From assembly GCA_023462275.1 (NCBI GenBank), contig JAEWYD010000154.1, positions 1 to 15,734 on the forward strand: a DNA stretch of 15,734 nucleotides. Reading direction: 5' to 3'. The translations under genes and the position numbers were made by a program. Source of the DNA: Actinomycetes bacterium (lineage in GTDB: Bacteria > Actinomycetota > Actinomycetes > Actinomycetales > Cellulomonadaceae). This document shows positions 1-7,305 of this stretch, in pieces (position 1 is the stretch's first letter; each line of letters begins with the position of its first letter). Under the pieces are notes generated by a model that did no database searches, was not told the DNA's origin, and saw only the letters and a program-made list of their open reading frames with translations.

Positions 1-7
1 CGCACGC

Positions 8-1090
8 TCAGTCGCGTGACGTCGCCTCGACCCACCGCCGCAGCGCGTCGGCCGCGCGCCCGTCACGCACCGCGGCGTCCGCGATGTCGAGCGCGGAGCG
101 CAGCCTGTCGACGAGCGTCCCGGAGCCCCGGCCGGCCGCGCTCTCGAGCACGACGAGCCCGGCAGCCGCGTTGAGCAGCACGGTCTGGGAGACCGCGCCG
201 GACGCGCCACCGAGCACGGCCCGCGCCACGTCGGCGTTGGCCGCGGCGTCGCCGCCCCGCAGGTCCGTGACGGAGATCCGGTCGAGGCCGAGCTCCGCGA
301 CGGGGTCGATCTCGTGCTCGGTGACGGCTCCGTCGCGGACCCACCAGACCTGTGCGGGCCCGTTCGCGGCGAGCTCGTCCAGCCCGTCGTGACCGCGGAA
401 GACGAACGCCTCGCGGCCGCGCGCGGCGAGCACGCCGGCCATGAGCGCCGCGATCGCCGCGTCAGGCACGCCGATGGCCGAGGCCGCGGGCTGAGCGGGG
501 TTGGTGAGGGGCCCGAGCACGTTGAACGCCGTCGGCACGGCGAGCCCCTTGCGCACCGGGCCCGCGTGCCGCATGGCGGGGTGGAAGACCGGCGCCGGAC
601 AGAACGTGATGCCGACCTCCTCGGCGATCTCGGCCACGCGAGCCGGCGGCTGGTCGACGCGTCCGCCCAGCGCCTCCAGCACGTCGACGTTCCCGCTCGC
701 CGACGACACGGCCCGGCCGCCGTGCTTGACGACGCGCGCGCCCGTGCCCGCCGCGACGAACGCGGCCATGGTCGAGATGTTGACCGTCCGGTGGAGATCG
801 CCGCCGGTCCCGACGATGTCGAGAGCCGGACCGGGCACCGAGATCCGGTGCGCGTGCGCCAGCATCTCGTCGACGAGGCCGCCGATCTCGGTCACCGTCT
901 CACCCTTGGCGCGCAGCGCCACGAGGAAGCCGGCGAGCTGGATCGGGTTCGCCTCCCCCACCATGACCTGGCCCATGGCCCACCGGGCCTCGGCCGCGGT
1001 GAGGTCGTCACCGGCCATGAGGGCCATCAGCAGCCCCGGCCACGTCGTGGGACGAACCTCGGCAGGTGCAGGGTCCGCCGGTGCGCTCAC
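8..1090 (-). CDS. trpD: Anthranilate phosphoribosyltransferase
   Basis: TrpD transfers the phosphoribosyl group of PRPP to anthranilate, the second step of tryptophan synthesis, in the cytosol. The 360-aa protein has the family's usual length. Visible motifs are the PRPP loop DIVGTGGDLHRTVNIST (residues 91-107), KHGGRAVSSASGN (122-134), the anthranilate-site region from FCPAPVFHPAMRHAG (163-177) to NVLGPLTNP (190-198), and the metal-binding DGLDE (235-239). The frame is open further upstream, but I chose GTG at 1090. It has GGAGG 7 nt before it, the usual N-terminal helical region follows, and the extra upstream residues are Arg/Gly-rich noise antisense to real coding. The start overlaps the stop of the receiver-like gene (GTGA), so translation is probably coupled. 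It lies apart from other trp genes, beside the respiratory cluster, as is common in actinobacteria. Confidence 0.96.
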   Translation of the reverse strand: MSAPADPAPAEVRPTTWPGLLMALMAGDDLTAAEARWAMGQVMVGEANPIQLAGFLVALRAKGETVTEIGGLVDEMLAHAHRISVPGPALDIVGTGGDLHRTVNISTMAAFVAAGTGARVVKHGGRAVSSASGNVDVLEALGGRVDQPPARVAEIAEEVGITFCPAPVFHPAMRHAGPVRKGLAVPTAFNVLGPLTNPAQPAASAIGVPDAAIAALMAGVLAARGREAFVFRGHDGLDELAANGPAQVWWVRDGAVTEHEIDPVAELGLDRISVTDLRGGDAAANADVARAVLGGASGAVSQTVLLNAAAGLVVLESAAGRGSGTLVDRLRSALDIADAAVRDGRAADALRRWVEATSRD

Positions 1091-1521
1091 CGCGTCGCCT
1101 CCGCGGCGCGCAGCAGGCCGGCCACGGTCTCCTGGAGCTCGATCGGGTCCAGGGGGCGAGCCACGACGGCCTCCGGCTCGGCCGACTCGGCGAGCCACAT
1201 GTCCTCCCGGCGACCGAGCAGCAGCAGCACGGGCGGGCAGCGGAAGATCTCGTCCTTGAGCTGCCTGCACAGGCCGATGCCCCCGGACTTGCCGCTCTCG
1301 CCGTCGAGGACCAGCAGGTCGAGCCCGCCCGCCTCCACGCGGCTGATGACGGCGTCGTGCGTCGCGACCTCGACCCACTCGACGGGGGGCAGGTCCTTCG
1401 CGACCCGCCGACCGACGCCCGTCGTCACGGCGTCACGCGTCTGGGGGTGGTCGCTGTAGAGGAGGACGTGCAGCACTCGCGGCGCACCGGTGCCCTCGGC
1501 CTCGTCCCACTCGTCCCGCAT
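1087..1521 (-). CDS. Stand-alone receiver-like (response-regulator fold) protein
   Basis: The 144-aa protein looks like a single CheY-like receiver domain without an output domain. A first beta strand (residues 15-22, RVLHVLLY) leads to S23-D24, where receivers usually have an acidic pair. LDLLVLDGE holds D73 at the usual phosphoacceptor position, and ARPLDPIEL (121-129) matches the KP-loop but with Arg122 in place of the conserved Lys. The Thr/Ser switch residue is not evident in VLLLLGRRED. Phosphorylation chemistry may therefore be weakened or lost; this is inference. I chose ATG at 1521 because GAGG lies 5 nt before it, whereas the 16 extra residues upstream have no comparable support. 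It overlaps trpD by 4 bp. No histidine kinase is in the window. Receiver-like genes beside trpD occur in related actinobacteria as far as I recall; function unknown. Confidence 0.8.
   Translation of the reverse strand: MRDEWDEAEGTGAPRVLHVLLYSDHPQTRDAVTTGVGRRVAKDLPPVEWVEVATHDAVISRVEAGGLDLLVLDGESGKSGGIGLCRQLKDEIFRCPPVLLLLGRREDMWLAESAEPEAVVARPLDPIELQETVAGLLRAAEATR
1098..1102 (-). promoter_or_regulatory. Shine-Dalgarno site fixing the trpD start
   Basis: On the minus strand GGAGG is followed by 7 nt and then GTG. The site lies inside the 3' end of the receiver-like gene. It supports the GTG at 1090 over the longer upstream open frame. Confidence 0.7.
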
Positions 1522-1543
1522 GCCAACCTCGCTCCCTCGACCC

Positions 1544-1556
1544 GACTGGTGCAGTC
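1544..1556. repeat. Short inverted repeat upstream of the receiver-like gene
   Basis: GACTG and CAGTC arms are separated by 3 nt, 23 nt upstream of the ATG at 1521, within the 5' leader or promoter region. It could be a weak operator or chance. The region 1522-1647 otherwise holds only the GH3 terminator and the receiver gene's leader. Confidence 0.25.
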
Positions 1557-1603
1557 CGCATCTTCGCACGACGCCCCCGGCGGGCGCCGCCGCCGGATGC
1601 AGG

Positions 1604-1641
1604 CCGGGATGGGCCGGCGGGAACCCACCGGCCCATCCCGG
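1604..1641 (-). terminator. Perfect 14-bp hairpin, likely GH3 terminator
   Basis: The arms CCGGGATGGGCCGG (1604-1617) and CCGGCCCATCCCGG (1628-1641) are exact reverse complements around a 10-nt loop. The hairpin starts 6 nt after the TAG of the GH3 gene. It has no T-tract, as is usual for terminators in GC-rich actinobacteria. It would separate GH3 transcription from the receiver-trpD pair. Confidence 0.75.
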
Positions 1642-1647
1642 GTGTGC

Positions 1648-4600
1648 CTACCGCGGCCGCGCCGCGGGACGAACCTTGAGCGTGGCGTGGCCCTCGCTGG
1701 GCGCGTACACGCGATCGCCGTCGTACGTGACGACCACGCGGTGCGTCCCGACGGCGAGACCGGTCGTCGGCACGCTCACGGCGAAGGAGCTGTCGCGGTG
1801 ACCCGGCCGCAGCTCCGCTGCGACCTCGTACCCGTCGACGGTGACCCGCACCTCGCCGGTCGGCCGCGGCGCGTGCGGCCGCTCCCGGTGCGCCGCGACG
1901 GTCCCGGTGACGACGACTGTCGCACCCTGGGCCACAGAGGGCGGCTGGACGTGGACCCGGGTCACGCTCGGCGCGGTCCCCGGGACCACGGTGACGGCCG
2001 CCGAGGCCGAGGCCGAGGGGTCGTAGACGGACGTCGCCGTCACGGTGAGGGCGGCACCGATCGCCTCGTCCGGTCCGACGGTCAGCACGCCACGTGCGCT
2101 GACCCGCGTAGCGGCCGAGGTGGCCCCGGTCACCGTCCACGTGACGGCGTCGGGCCAGGTGACCGTCGGGTCGACCTGGTCGATCGCGACGTCGGCCCGG
2201 AACCGTGCCGAGTCGCCGGGGCGCACGTCGGCGGACGCCGGGGCGATCGTGACCACGGGCGTCGGCGCGACCCTGATCAGGGCGGACTCCGACGTCGCGA
2301 CGGCCCCATCGGTGGCGGTGACCGTGACGCGGACCTGGCCGACCTTGCTCGCGGTCAGGACTCCCGCCGGCGTCACGCTCGCGCCGGCGGTGTTGGTGTC
2401 CATCGGGGCGATCTGGAAGGCGTACGTCGCCGTCGGGCTCTCGGGGACCAGGCGCGCGGACAGCTGCGCCCCGGCGGCTGCGTCGTCGAGCACCACCGTC
2501 GTGTCACCGAAGTCGACGCGCGACGTGTGCGCGTCGGGGAACGCCGACCCGGTGGCGTCGGACGCACCGGAGGTCACGACCACCGGGAACGTGGTCGAGC
2601 CGGTCTCGCCGTCGGCCCTGGCCGTGGCCGTGATGAGGGCCGTGCCCGGCGCGACCGGCGCGACGGCACCCGTGGCGTCGACGGTGGCGACCGACGGGTC
2701 GGAGGACGTGAACCGCACGCTGAGCGCACGATCAGTGAGGTCCCAGAACGACGTGTCGTGCTTGGTCACGGAGAGCTGTGCGTTCACCCGGTCGTCGGGG
2801 GTGTCCAGGCTCAGCTCGGTCGCGTCGGGCTGGGCCGAGACGACCTCGACGCCGGCCTTCCGATGGCCCGTGACCCTGAGCGTCGCGGACTGCAGGTCCG
2901 CCGCCGCCGAGCTGGGACCGGTCTTGATGGTCCAGTCCCCGGTGGGGAAGACCTTGGCGTGGCGCACGTCGTCCCAGAACCACAGGTCACCGGCGTCGAT
3001 GGTGACCTGCACGGTCTCGGGGGTGCCGCCGATCAGACCGCTCTTGGCGAAGCCCTTGAGCTGCACGATCGGCCGCTCGTCGCCGTCGGCGCCGGCCGGC
3101 GCGACGGCGTACACCTCCACGACGGCCTTGCCGGGTGCGGCCGCGTCGCGGTTGGCGACTGTCACGGACACCGTCACCGGGTCGTTCGGCGTGATCGTGG
3201 TCGCCGAGAGGGTGGGCGCGCCGTAGACGAACGGCGAGTAGGACAGCCCCTGGCCGAACACGTAGTGCGGCTCTGCACAGCCGGGACCCACCTGGTAGTA
3301 GAGGTAGGTCCGACCGCACGTCGCCCCCTCGGCGCGGGTCATCCGGTAGTCCTCGACCGCGCGGGTCGGGGCGGCGGCCGCACCGAGCTGGGCGTCGAGG
3401 TCGGAGTACCAGGTCAGCGGGAGCTTCCCGGAGAAGTTGGCGACCGCCGTGCGGCCGTCCTCCAGCGTCACCGTGTCGTTGTAGAGCAGCTCCGCCATCG
3501 CGTCGCCCTGGTACATGCCGTTGAACGACGACCAGACGATCGCGCCGACCTCCGGCAGGTCCTTGAAGGCGCTGACGTCGACCATCGACTTGGCCTGGAT
3601 CCAGACGGCGATCTTCTTGCCGTACTTCGCCGCCAACGGGGCGACCGCGGTGCTGATGAGCTCGGCCTGCTGCCGGGGCAGGACGACGGTCGTGCGGTCG
3701 GTGCCCTCGCCGCCGTCGTTGTTCCGATGCCCGACGACGACGAGCACGTTGTCCGCCTGGGAGAGCCGGTACTCCATGGTCGCCGCGTCCGCGACGGGGT
3801 CGCAGGGGTCGCTACCGCACGTCGTCACGGTGAGCGCGGACCCGTCGACGCTGATCGCGTCGGGGAACAGCGCCACGTGGTCGAACAGCGCGGGGTCGGC
3901 GGACCCGGCTGTCACGGCCGACGGCGACTCGCCGTTCCGCACGGCGAGGGCCTGGGCGAACGTCGTCGTGCTCTGCGCGGGTCCGGAGTACGAGCCCGAC
4001 TGGAACACGTTGAGCGTGTCGCGGTGCCCGAGCGCGACGGTCTGACCCGAGCCGGCGCCGCGGAACGGCAGCGTTCCGTCGTTCTTGAGGAGGACCGGCG
4101 CCTCGAGGGCGGCCTCGTGGGCGACCGCGCGGTGGGCGGCGGAGGCGAGCTTCACGTCGGGGTCGCCGGCCTCGGCGAGCGTGTACGACTCGGCGTTGTA
4201 CGGGACCGCGTCGACGGGGTCGAACTCCCCCAGCTGGAAGCGGGCCGTGAACGCCCGGACGAGGGCGATGTCGAGATCGGCCTCGCTCACGAGGCCCTGG
4301 TCCTGCGCGGCCACGAGTCCGGTGGCAGTCGGGTAGTCACCGCCCGAGCAGTCGAGGTCGGTGCCGGCCTTGAGCGCCCACGCGTTGCCGAGCGTCTTGG
4401 TGATCTGCGTCTCGCCGCCGAGCTGGACAGGGTGCCACGAGTGGCCTCGCGTCCCCGTCTGCCAGACGCGCGTGATGGCGTCGCAGTCGGAGACCACGTA
4501 CCCGTCGAAGCCGAACGTGCGGCGCAGGAGCGTCTCGAGCGTGTACCGGCTGGCCGCGGCCGGCGTGCCGGGCGTGCCGCCGACGGTCGCGTTGTCGCGC

Positions 4601-5568
4601 GGGCTCCACAGCGTCGGGAACTCCGACGCCGAGGGGTAGGTGGTGGCGTACGTCTCCTTCAGGCCGGCCGCGTTGTAGGCGCTCATCACCGACCGCGCGC
4701 CGGCCTTCCCCGCGGATGCCGCGAAGGGCTGCACGAAGTACTCCATCAGGGACCGCTCGGTGATGTTGGACGTGCCGTAGTCCCGGTTCGCCTCGGAGTT
4801 GTTGGCGAGGTAGTGCTTCGGCGTCGCGACCGCCTGGAGGTAGTCGCCCGGCCCGGCCGGAACGGTGTCAGGGCTGGTCGGCGCGCCGCCCTGCAGGCCG
4901 GTGACGAATGCGCTCGCCACCTGGCCGGTCAGGACGGGGTCCTCCGAGTACGACTCGTCCGCGCGGCCCCAGCGCGGGTCGCGGTTGAGGTTCTGGTTGG
5001 GCGACCAGTAGGTGAGCCCGTGGCATGCGCCGCCGACGGGCGTCGGGTCCGCCACCCCGGGCGGGCACGACGTGTTGTAGGTGACGCGCGCCTCGTCCGC
5101 GATGCCACCGGCGATGCGCTGCATCACGTCCGTGTTCCATGTCGAGGCGATCGCCGTGCTCTGCGGGTACTGCGTGTATCCGCTGTTCCCGGGGATGGTC
5201 GGGAAGTAGAGGCCGTGGTTCGCCTCCGACCAGTAGCCGTACGGCCGGACGCCGAGCCGCGTGATCGCTGCGGGCTTCGGTCGCCACGTGGCGTGCGGCT
5301 GCATCGCCCGGAGCTGGTCGATCTTCTCCTCGAGCGTCATGCGGGACACGAGGTCGGCGGCGCGGACGCTGAACGGCAGGGACGTGTCGAGGTATGCCGG
5401 GCCGCCGGCGGGCTCGGGCGCCGCCTCCGCGGCGGCCGGGGCCGGCAGGGCCGCCCCGGTCAGGCCGCTGGCGACGAGGGCCGCGACGACCGTGACGCCG
5501 AGCCTGCGACGCCTACGCTGTCGGGCTCGTCCACGGTCGGTGCTCGAGGTCGTCGATCTGGTTGCCAC
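1648..5568 (-). CDS. Secreted multidomain family 3 glycoside hydrolase (beta-xylosidase/beta-glucosidase type)
   Basis: This 1306-aa enzyme should release sugars from the non-reducing ends of beta-linked plant oligosaccharides outside the cell. Residues 1-49 form an export signal: Arg-rich start, hydrophobic stretch 24-40, AxA-type cleavage near 45-49. Residues 60-450 are the GH3 catalytic barrel, with WSEANHG (113-119), KHY (251-253) and VVSDCDAI (358-365), whose D361 is the expected nucleophile. The GH3 C-terminal domain (about 485-780) has APVLLKNDGTLPF (490-502), GGEGTDR with candidate acid/base E621, and the closing FGQGLSY (771-777). A fibronectin-like domain (about 783-870) and Ig-like repeats (about 940-1000, 1010-1100, 1105-1197, 1200-1302) follow. 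There is no sortase motif or membrane anchor. SDCDA and RFQLGEFDP resemble beta-xylosidases, but specificity cannot be fixed. The GTG start has GGGGGA 5 nt upstream. The gene sits between trpD and ctaE, unlike the usual respiratory locus. Confidence 0.93.
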   Translation of the reverse strand: MATRSTTSSTDRGRARQRRRRRLGVTVVAALVASGLTGAALPAPAAAEAAPEPAGGPAYLDTSLPFSVRAADLVSRMTLEEKIDQLRAMQPHATWRPKPAAITRLGVRPYGYWSEANHGLYFPTIPGNSGYTQYPQSTAIASTWNTDVMQRIAGGIADEARVTYNTSCPPGVADPTPVGGACHGLTYWSPNQNLNRDPRWGRADESYSEDPVLTGQVASAFVTGLQGGAPTSPDTVPAGPGDYLQAVATPKHYLANNSEANRDYGTSNITERSLMEYFVQPFAASAGKAGARSVMSAYNAAGLKETYATTYPSASEFPTLWSPRDNATVGGTPGTPAAASRYTLETLLRRTFGFDGYVVSDCDAITRVWQTGTRGHSWHPVQLGGETQITKTLGNAWALKAGTDLDCSGGDYPTATGLVAAQDQGLVSEADLDIALVRAFTARFQLGEFDPVDAVPYNAESYTLAEAGDPDVKLASAAHRAVAHEAALEAPVLLKNDGTLPFRGAGSGQTVALGHRDTLNVFQSGSYSGPAQSTTTFAQALAVRNGESPSAVTAGSADPALFDHVALFPDAISVDGSALTVTTCGSDPCDPVADAATMEYRLSQADNVLVVVGHRNNDGGEGTDRTTVVLPRQQAELISTAVAPLAAKYGKKIAVWIQAKSMVDVSAFKDLPEVGAIVWSSFNGMYQGDAMAELLYNDTVTLEDGRTAVANFSGKLPLTWYSDLDAQLGAAAAPTRAVEDYRMTRAEGATCGRTYLYYQVGPGCAEPHYVFGQGLSYSPFVYGAPTLSATTITPNDPVTVSVTVANRDAAAPGKAVVEVYAVAPAGADGDERPIVQLKGFAKSGLIGGTPETVQVTIDAGDLWFWDDVRHAKVFPTGDWTIKTGPSSAAADLQSATLRVTGHRKAGVEVVSAQPDATELSLDTPDDRVNAQLSVTKHDTSFWDLTDRALSVRFTSSDPSVATVDATGAVAPVAPGTALITATARADGETGSTTFPVVVTSGASDATGSAFPDAHTSRVDFGDTTVVLDDAAAGAQLSARLVPESPTATYAFQIAPMDTNTAGASVTPAGVLTASKVGQVRVTVTATDGAVATSESALIRVAPTPVVTIAPASADVRPGDSARFRADVAIDQVDPTVTWPDAVTWTVTGATSAATRVSARGVLTVGPDEAIGAALTVTATSVYDPSASASAAVTVVPGTAPSVTRVHVQPPSVAQGATVVVTGTVAAHRERPHAPRPTGEVRVTVDGYEVAAELRPGHRDSSFAVSVPTTGLAVGTHRVVVTYDGDRVYAPSEGHATLKVRPAARPR

Positions 5569-5688
5569 GTCAGTCCCCCACTCTGTCGTCAGCCGGTCCC
5601 CGGTGAGCCCTGGGGTGCTCGCGACGCGTGGCGCAGCAGAGGTGAATGGGTCTCATCCGACGCCCCCCGACGACGAGCCCGCGGGCGT

Positions 5689-5702
5689 CTTCATCGATGA
5701 AG
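5689..5702. promoter_or_regulatory. 14-bp palindrome, candidate LacI-family operator for GH3
   Basis: CTTCATCGATGAAG is a perfect palindrome with a central CpG, the usual geometry of LacI-family operators that control sugar-hydrolase genes. It lies about 120 bp upstream of the GH3 start, near where its promoter should be. The sequence differs from the CelR/CebR box TGGGAGCGCTCCCA, so a different sugar regulator would be expected. No regulator gene is in the window. Confidence 0.5.
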
Positions 5703-5837
5703 TACCCGAATGCCCCTGATCAAACCACCGAGGCGCATCGAGTAGAAGAGGGGGCCGCCGTCGAAACTGCCCGCCCGGTCGACGCCCGATGATCGAACTC
5801 GCCCGCTCCGGAGTAGGCCCTAGGTCCTAACATCCCG

Positions 5838-5843
5838 CATAAT
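5838..5843 (+). promoter_or_regulatory. Candidate -10 box giving a leaderless ctaE mRNA
   Basis: CATAAT differs from TATAAT at one base and ends 6 nt before the GTG of ctaE. That spacing puts transcription start on or next to the start codon. No Shine-Dalgarno sequence precedes this GTG. I see no clear -35 element; two tandem heptamers (TAGGCCC, TAGGTCC at 5814-5827) lie in that zone. Confidence 0.5.
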
Positions 5844-5849
5844 GGCCGC

Positions 5850-6485
5850 GTGTCGACCACCACCGCCGCCCCGGCCCGGGCGCACCTGAGCGTCAACCGC
5901 CCGAACCCCGTGGCGGTGGGCACCATCGTGTGGCTCGCGAGCGAGCTGATGTTCTTCGCCGGCCTGTTCGCGATGTACTTCACCACTCGCTCGCAGATGC
6001 CCGAGCTGTGGCCGGAGGCATCCGGGATGCTCAACCGCCCGTTCGCGACGGCCAACACGGCCGTGCTGCTGCTCAGCTCGGTGACCTGCCAGATGGGCGT
6101 CCGGGCGGCCGAGCGGTTCCAGCCGCGCCGCGCCGGCGGCCTCCTGCAGGTGAGCCGATGGGGCATGCACGAGTGGATGACGCTGACGTACCTGATGGGC
6201 GCCGTGTTCATCGGCGGCCAGGTCTTCGAGTACGCCGAGCTGGCGCACGAGGGCCTCACGATCTCGTCGAACCCCTACGGGTCGGTCTTCTTCCTGACGA
6301 CGGGGTTCCACGGCCTCCACGTGGTGGGCGGCCTGCTGGCGTTCCTCTTCCTCCTCGGGCGCTCGTTCACCGCGAAGCGCTTCGGGCACCACGAGGCGAC
6401 GACCGCCATCGTCGTCTCCTACTACTGGCACTTCGTCGACGTCGTGTGGATCGCCCTCTTCGGCGCGATCTACCTGATCCGATGA
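5850..6485 (+). CDS. ctaE: Cytochrome c oxidase subunit III
   Basis: CtaE is the membrane subunit III of the aa3 oxidase; it stabilises the catalytic subunit and proton uptake. The 211-aa protein has five hydrophobic segments (about 22-44, 66-84, 109-128, 143-170, 184-209), the form usual in actinobacteria that lack the first two helices of the seven-helix type. Glu32 in the SELMFFAGL segment matches the conserved membrane carboxylate. GFHGLHVVGG (152-161) and YYWHFVDVVWI (191-201) are family signatures. The GTG start gives the expected short N-terminus; no ribosome-binding site is visible, consistent with leaderless translation. It begins the ctaE-qcrCAB operon, with qcrC 40 nt downstream. 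Confidence 0.97.
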   Translation: MSTTTAAPARAHLSVNRPNPVAVGTIVWLASELMFFAGLFAMYFTTRSQMPELWPEASGMLNRPFATANTAVLLLSSVTCQMGVRAAERFQPRRAGGLLQVSRWGMHEWMTLTYLMGAVFIGGQVFEYAELAHEGLTISSNPYGSVFFLTTGFHGLHVVGGLLAFLFLLGRSFTAKRFGHHEATTAIVVSYYWHFVDVVWIALFGAIYLIR

Positions 6486-6525
6486 CCGCCCGCACGGGCC
6501 TGAACAGGAAGCTGGGGACTGCTGC

Positions 6526-7305
6526 GTGAAGGCCATCGCTGCACACCGGCACCACCGCGCCGCGCCGGTGCTGCTCATGCTCCTCGCGCTCGTCCTCACG
6601 GGCGTCGTCTACGCCGCGCTCAGCCCGTCGCCGGCCCGGGCCGCGTCTGCGAGCTCCGACGACGTCGAGGCCGGCCGCGCGCTGTTCCAGGCCAACTGCG
6701 CCACGTGCCACGGCATGAAGGCGGAGGGGCGGGACAAGGTCCCCTCGCTGATCGGCGTCGGCGCTGCCGCCGTGGACTTCCAGGTCAGCACCGGGCGCAT
6801 GCCGATGCAGGGCACCGGGCCGCAGGCGCTCGCCAAGCCGCCGCAGTTCAGCCGCGAGGAGATCAGCCAGCTGGCCGCCTACGTGGCGTCGCTCGCGCCG
6901 GGCCCGGCGATCCCGTCCGCTGAGGAGGTGGACCCCGCCAAGGGCGACCCCTCCACCGGCATGGAGCTCTTCCGCACGAACTGCGCGATGTGCCACGGCG
7001 CCTCCGGGCGCGGCGGCGCGCTGACCGAGGGCAAGTTCGCCCCGTCGCTCGCCGGGACCGACCCGACGCAGATCTACGAGGCCATGCTCACCGGGCCCTC
7101 GAACATGCCCGTGTTCAACAACGCGAACCTGACCCCCGAGGAGAAGCGTGACGTCATCGCGTTCCTCGACGAGCAGCACGACGGGTCGCCGGGCGGCGCG
7201 GACCTCGGCGCCGTCGGACCCGTGTCGGAGGGCGTGTGGGCATGGGTGGTCGGCATGGGCCTGCTGATCGGCTGCGCCGTCTGGATCGGAGCGAAGGCGT
7301 CATGA
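6526..7305 (+). CDS. qcrC: Di-haem cytochrome c subunit of the cytochrome bc complex
   Basis: QcrC carries electrons from the Rieske centre to the CuA site of the oxidase, replacing a soluble cytochrome c in actinobacteria. The 259-aa protein has an N-terminal membrane segment (about 13-32) that anchors or exports it, two haem-binding sites CATCH (58-62) and CAMCH (153-157), and a C-terminal anchor (about 237-256). Likely axial methionines are M92 or M94 in GRMPMQ and M194 in SNMPVF. The two halves are homologous cytochrome c domains. I chose the GTG at 6526, with GGGGA 7 nt upstream. The stop overlaps the qcrA start (ATGA). Confidence 0.97.
   Translation: MKAIAAHRHHRAAPVLLMLLALVLTGVVYAALSPSPARAASASSDDVEAGRALFQANCATCHGMKAEGRDKVPSLIGVGAAAVDFQVSTGRMPMQGTGPQALAKPPQFSREEISQLAAYVASLAPGPAIPSAEEVDPAKGDPSTGMELFRTNCAMCHGASGRGGALTEGKFAPSLAGTDPTQIYEAMLTGPSNMPVFNNANLTPEEKRDVIAFLDEQHDGSPGGADLGAVGPVSEGVWAWVVGMGLLIGCAVWIGAKAS

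Larger units (their letters stand above)
5569..5849. promoter_or_regulatory. Divergent control region between GH3 and ctaE
   Basis: This 281-bp gap has no convincing gene. It must hold the GH3 promoter (minus) and the ctaE promoter (plus). On the GH3 side are the Shine-Dalgarno GGGGGA (5574-5579) and a 14-bp palindrome (5689-5702). A minus-strand TTGATC (5717-5722) could be a -35 element, but I see no well-spaced -10. The ctaE side carries a -10-like CATAAT next to the start codon. Confidence 0.7.

Noticed and set aside
1091..1378. N-terminal extension of trpD
   Set aside because: It is an alternate-frame reading of the receiver-like gene, and a good Shine-Dalgarno site points to GTG 1090.
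1066..5700. Very long open plus-strand frame (1544 codons) antisense to GH3
   Set aside because: Its translation is Arg/Gly/Val-rich with no motif. It is the GC-driven shadow of the GH3, receiver and trpD genes on the other strand.
5717..5722. TGATCA palindrome as an operator
   Set aside because: A 6-bp palindrome is expected by chance; the neighbouring 14-bp palindrome is the better candidate.
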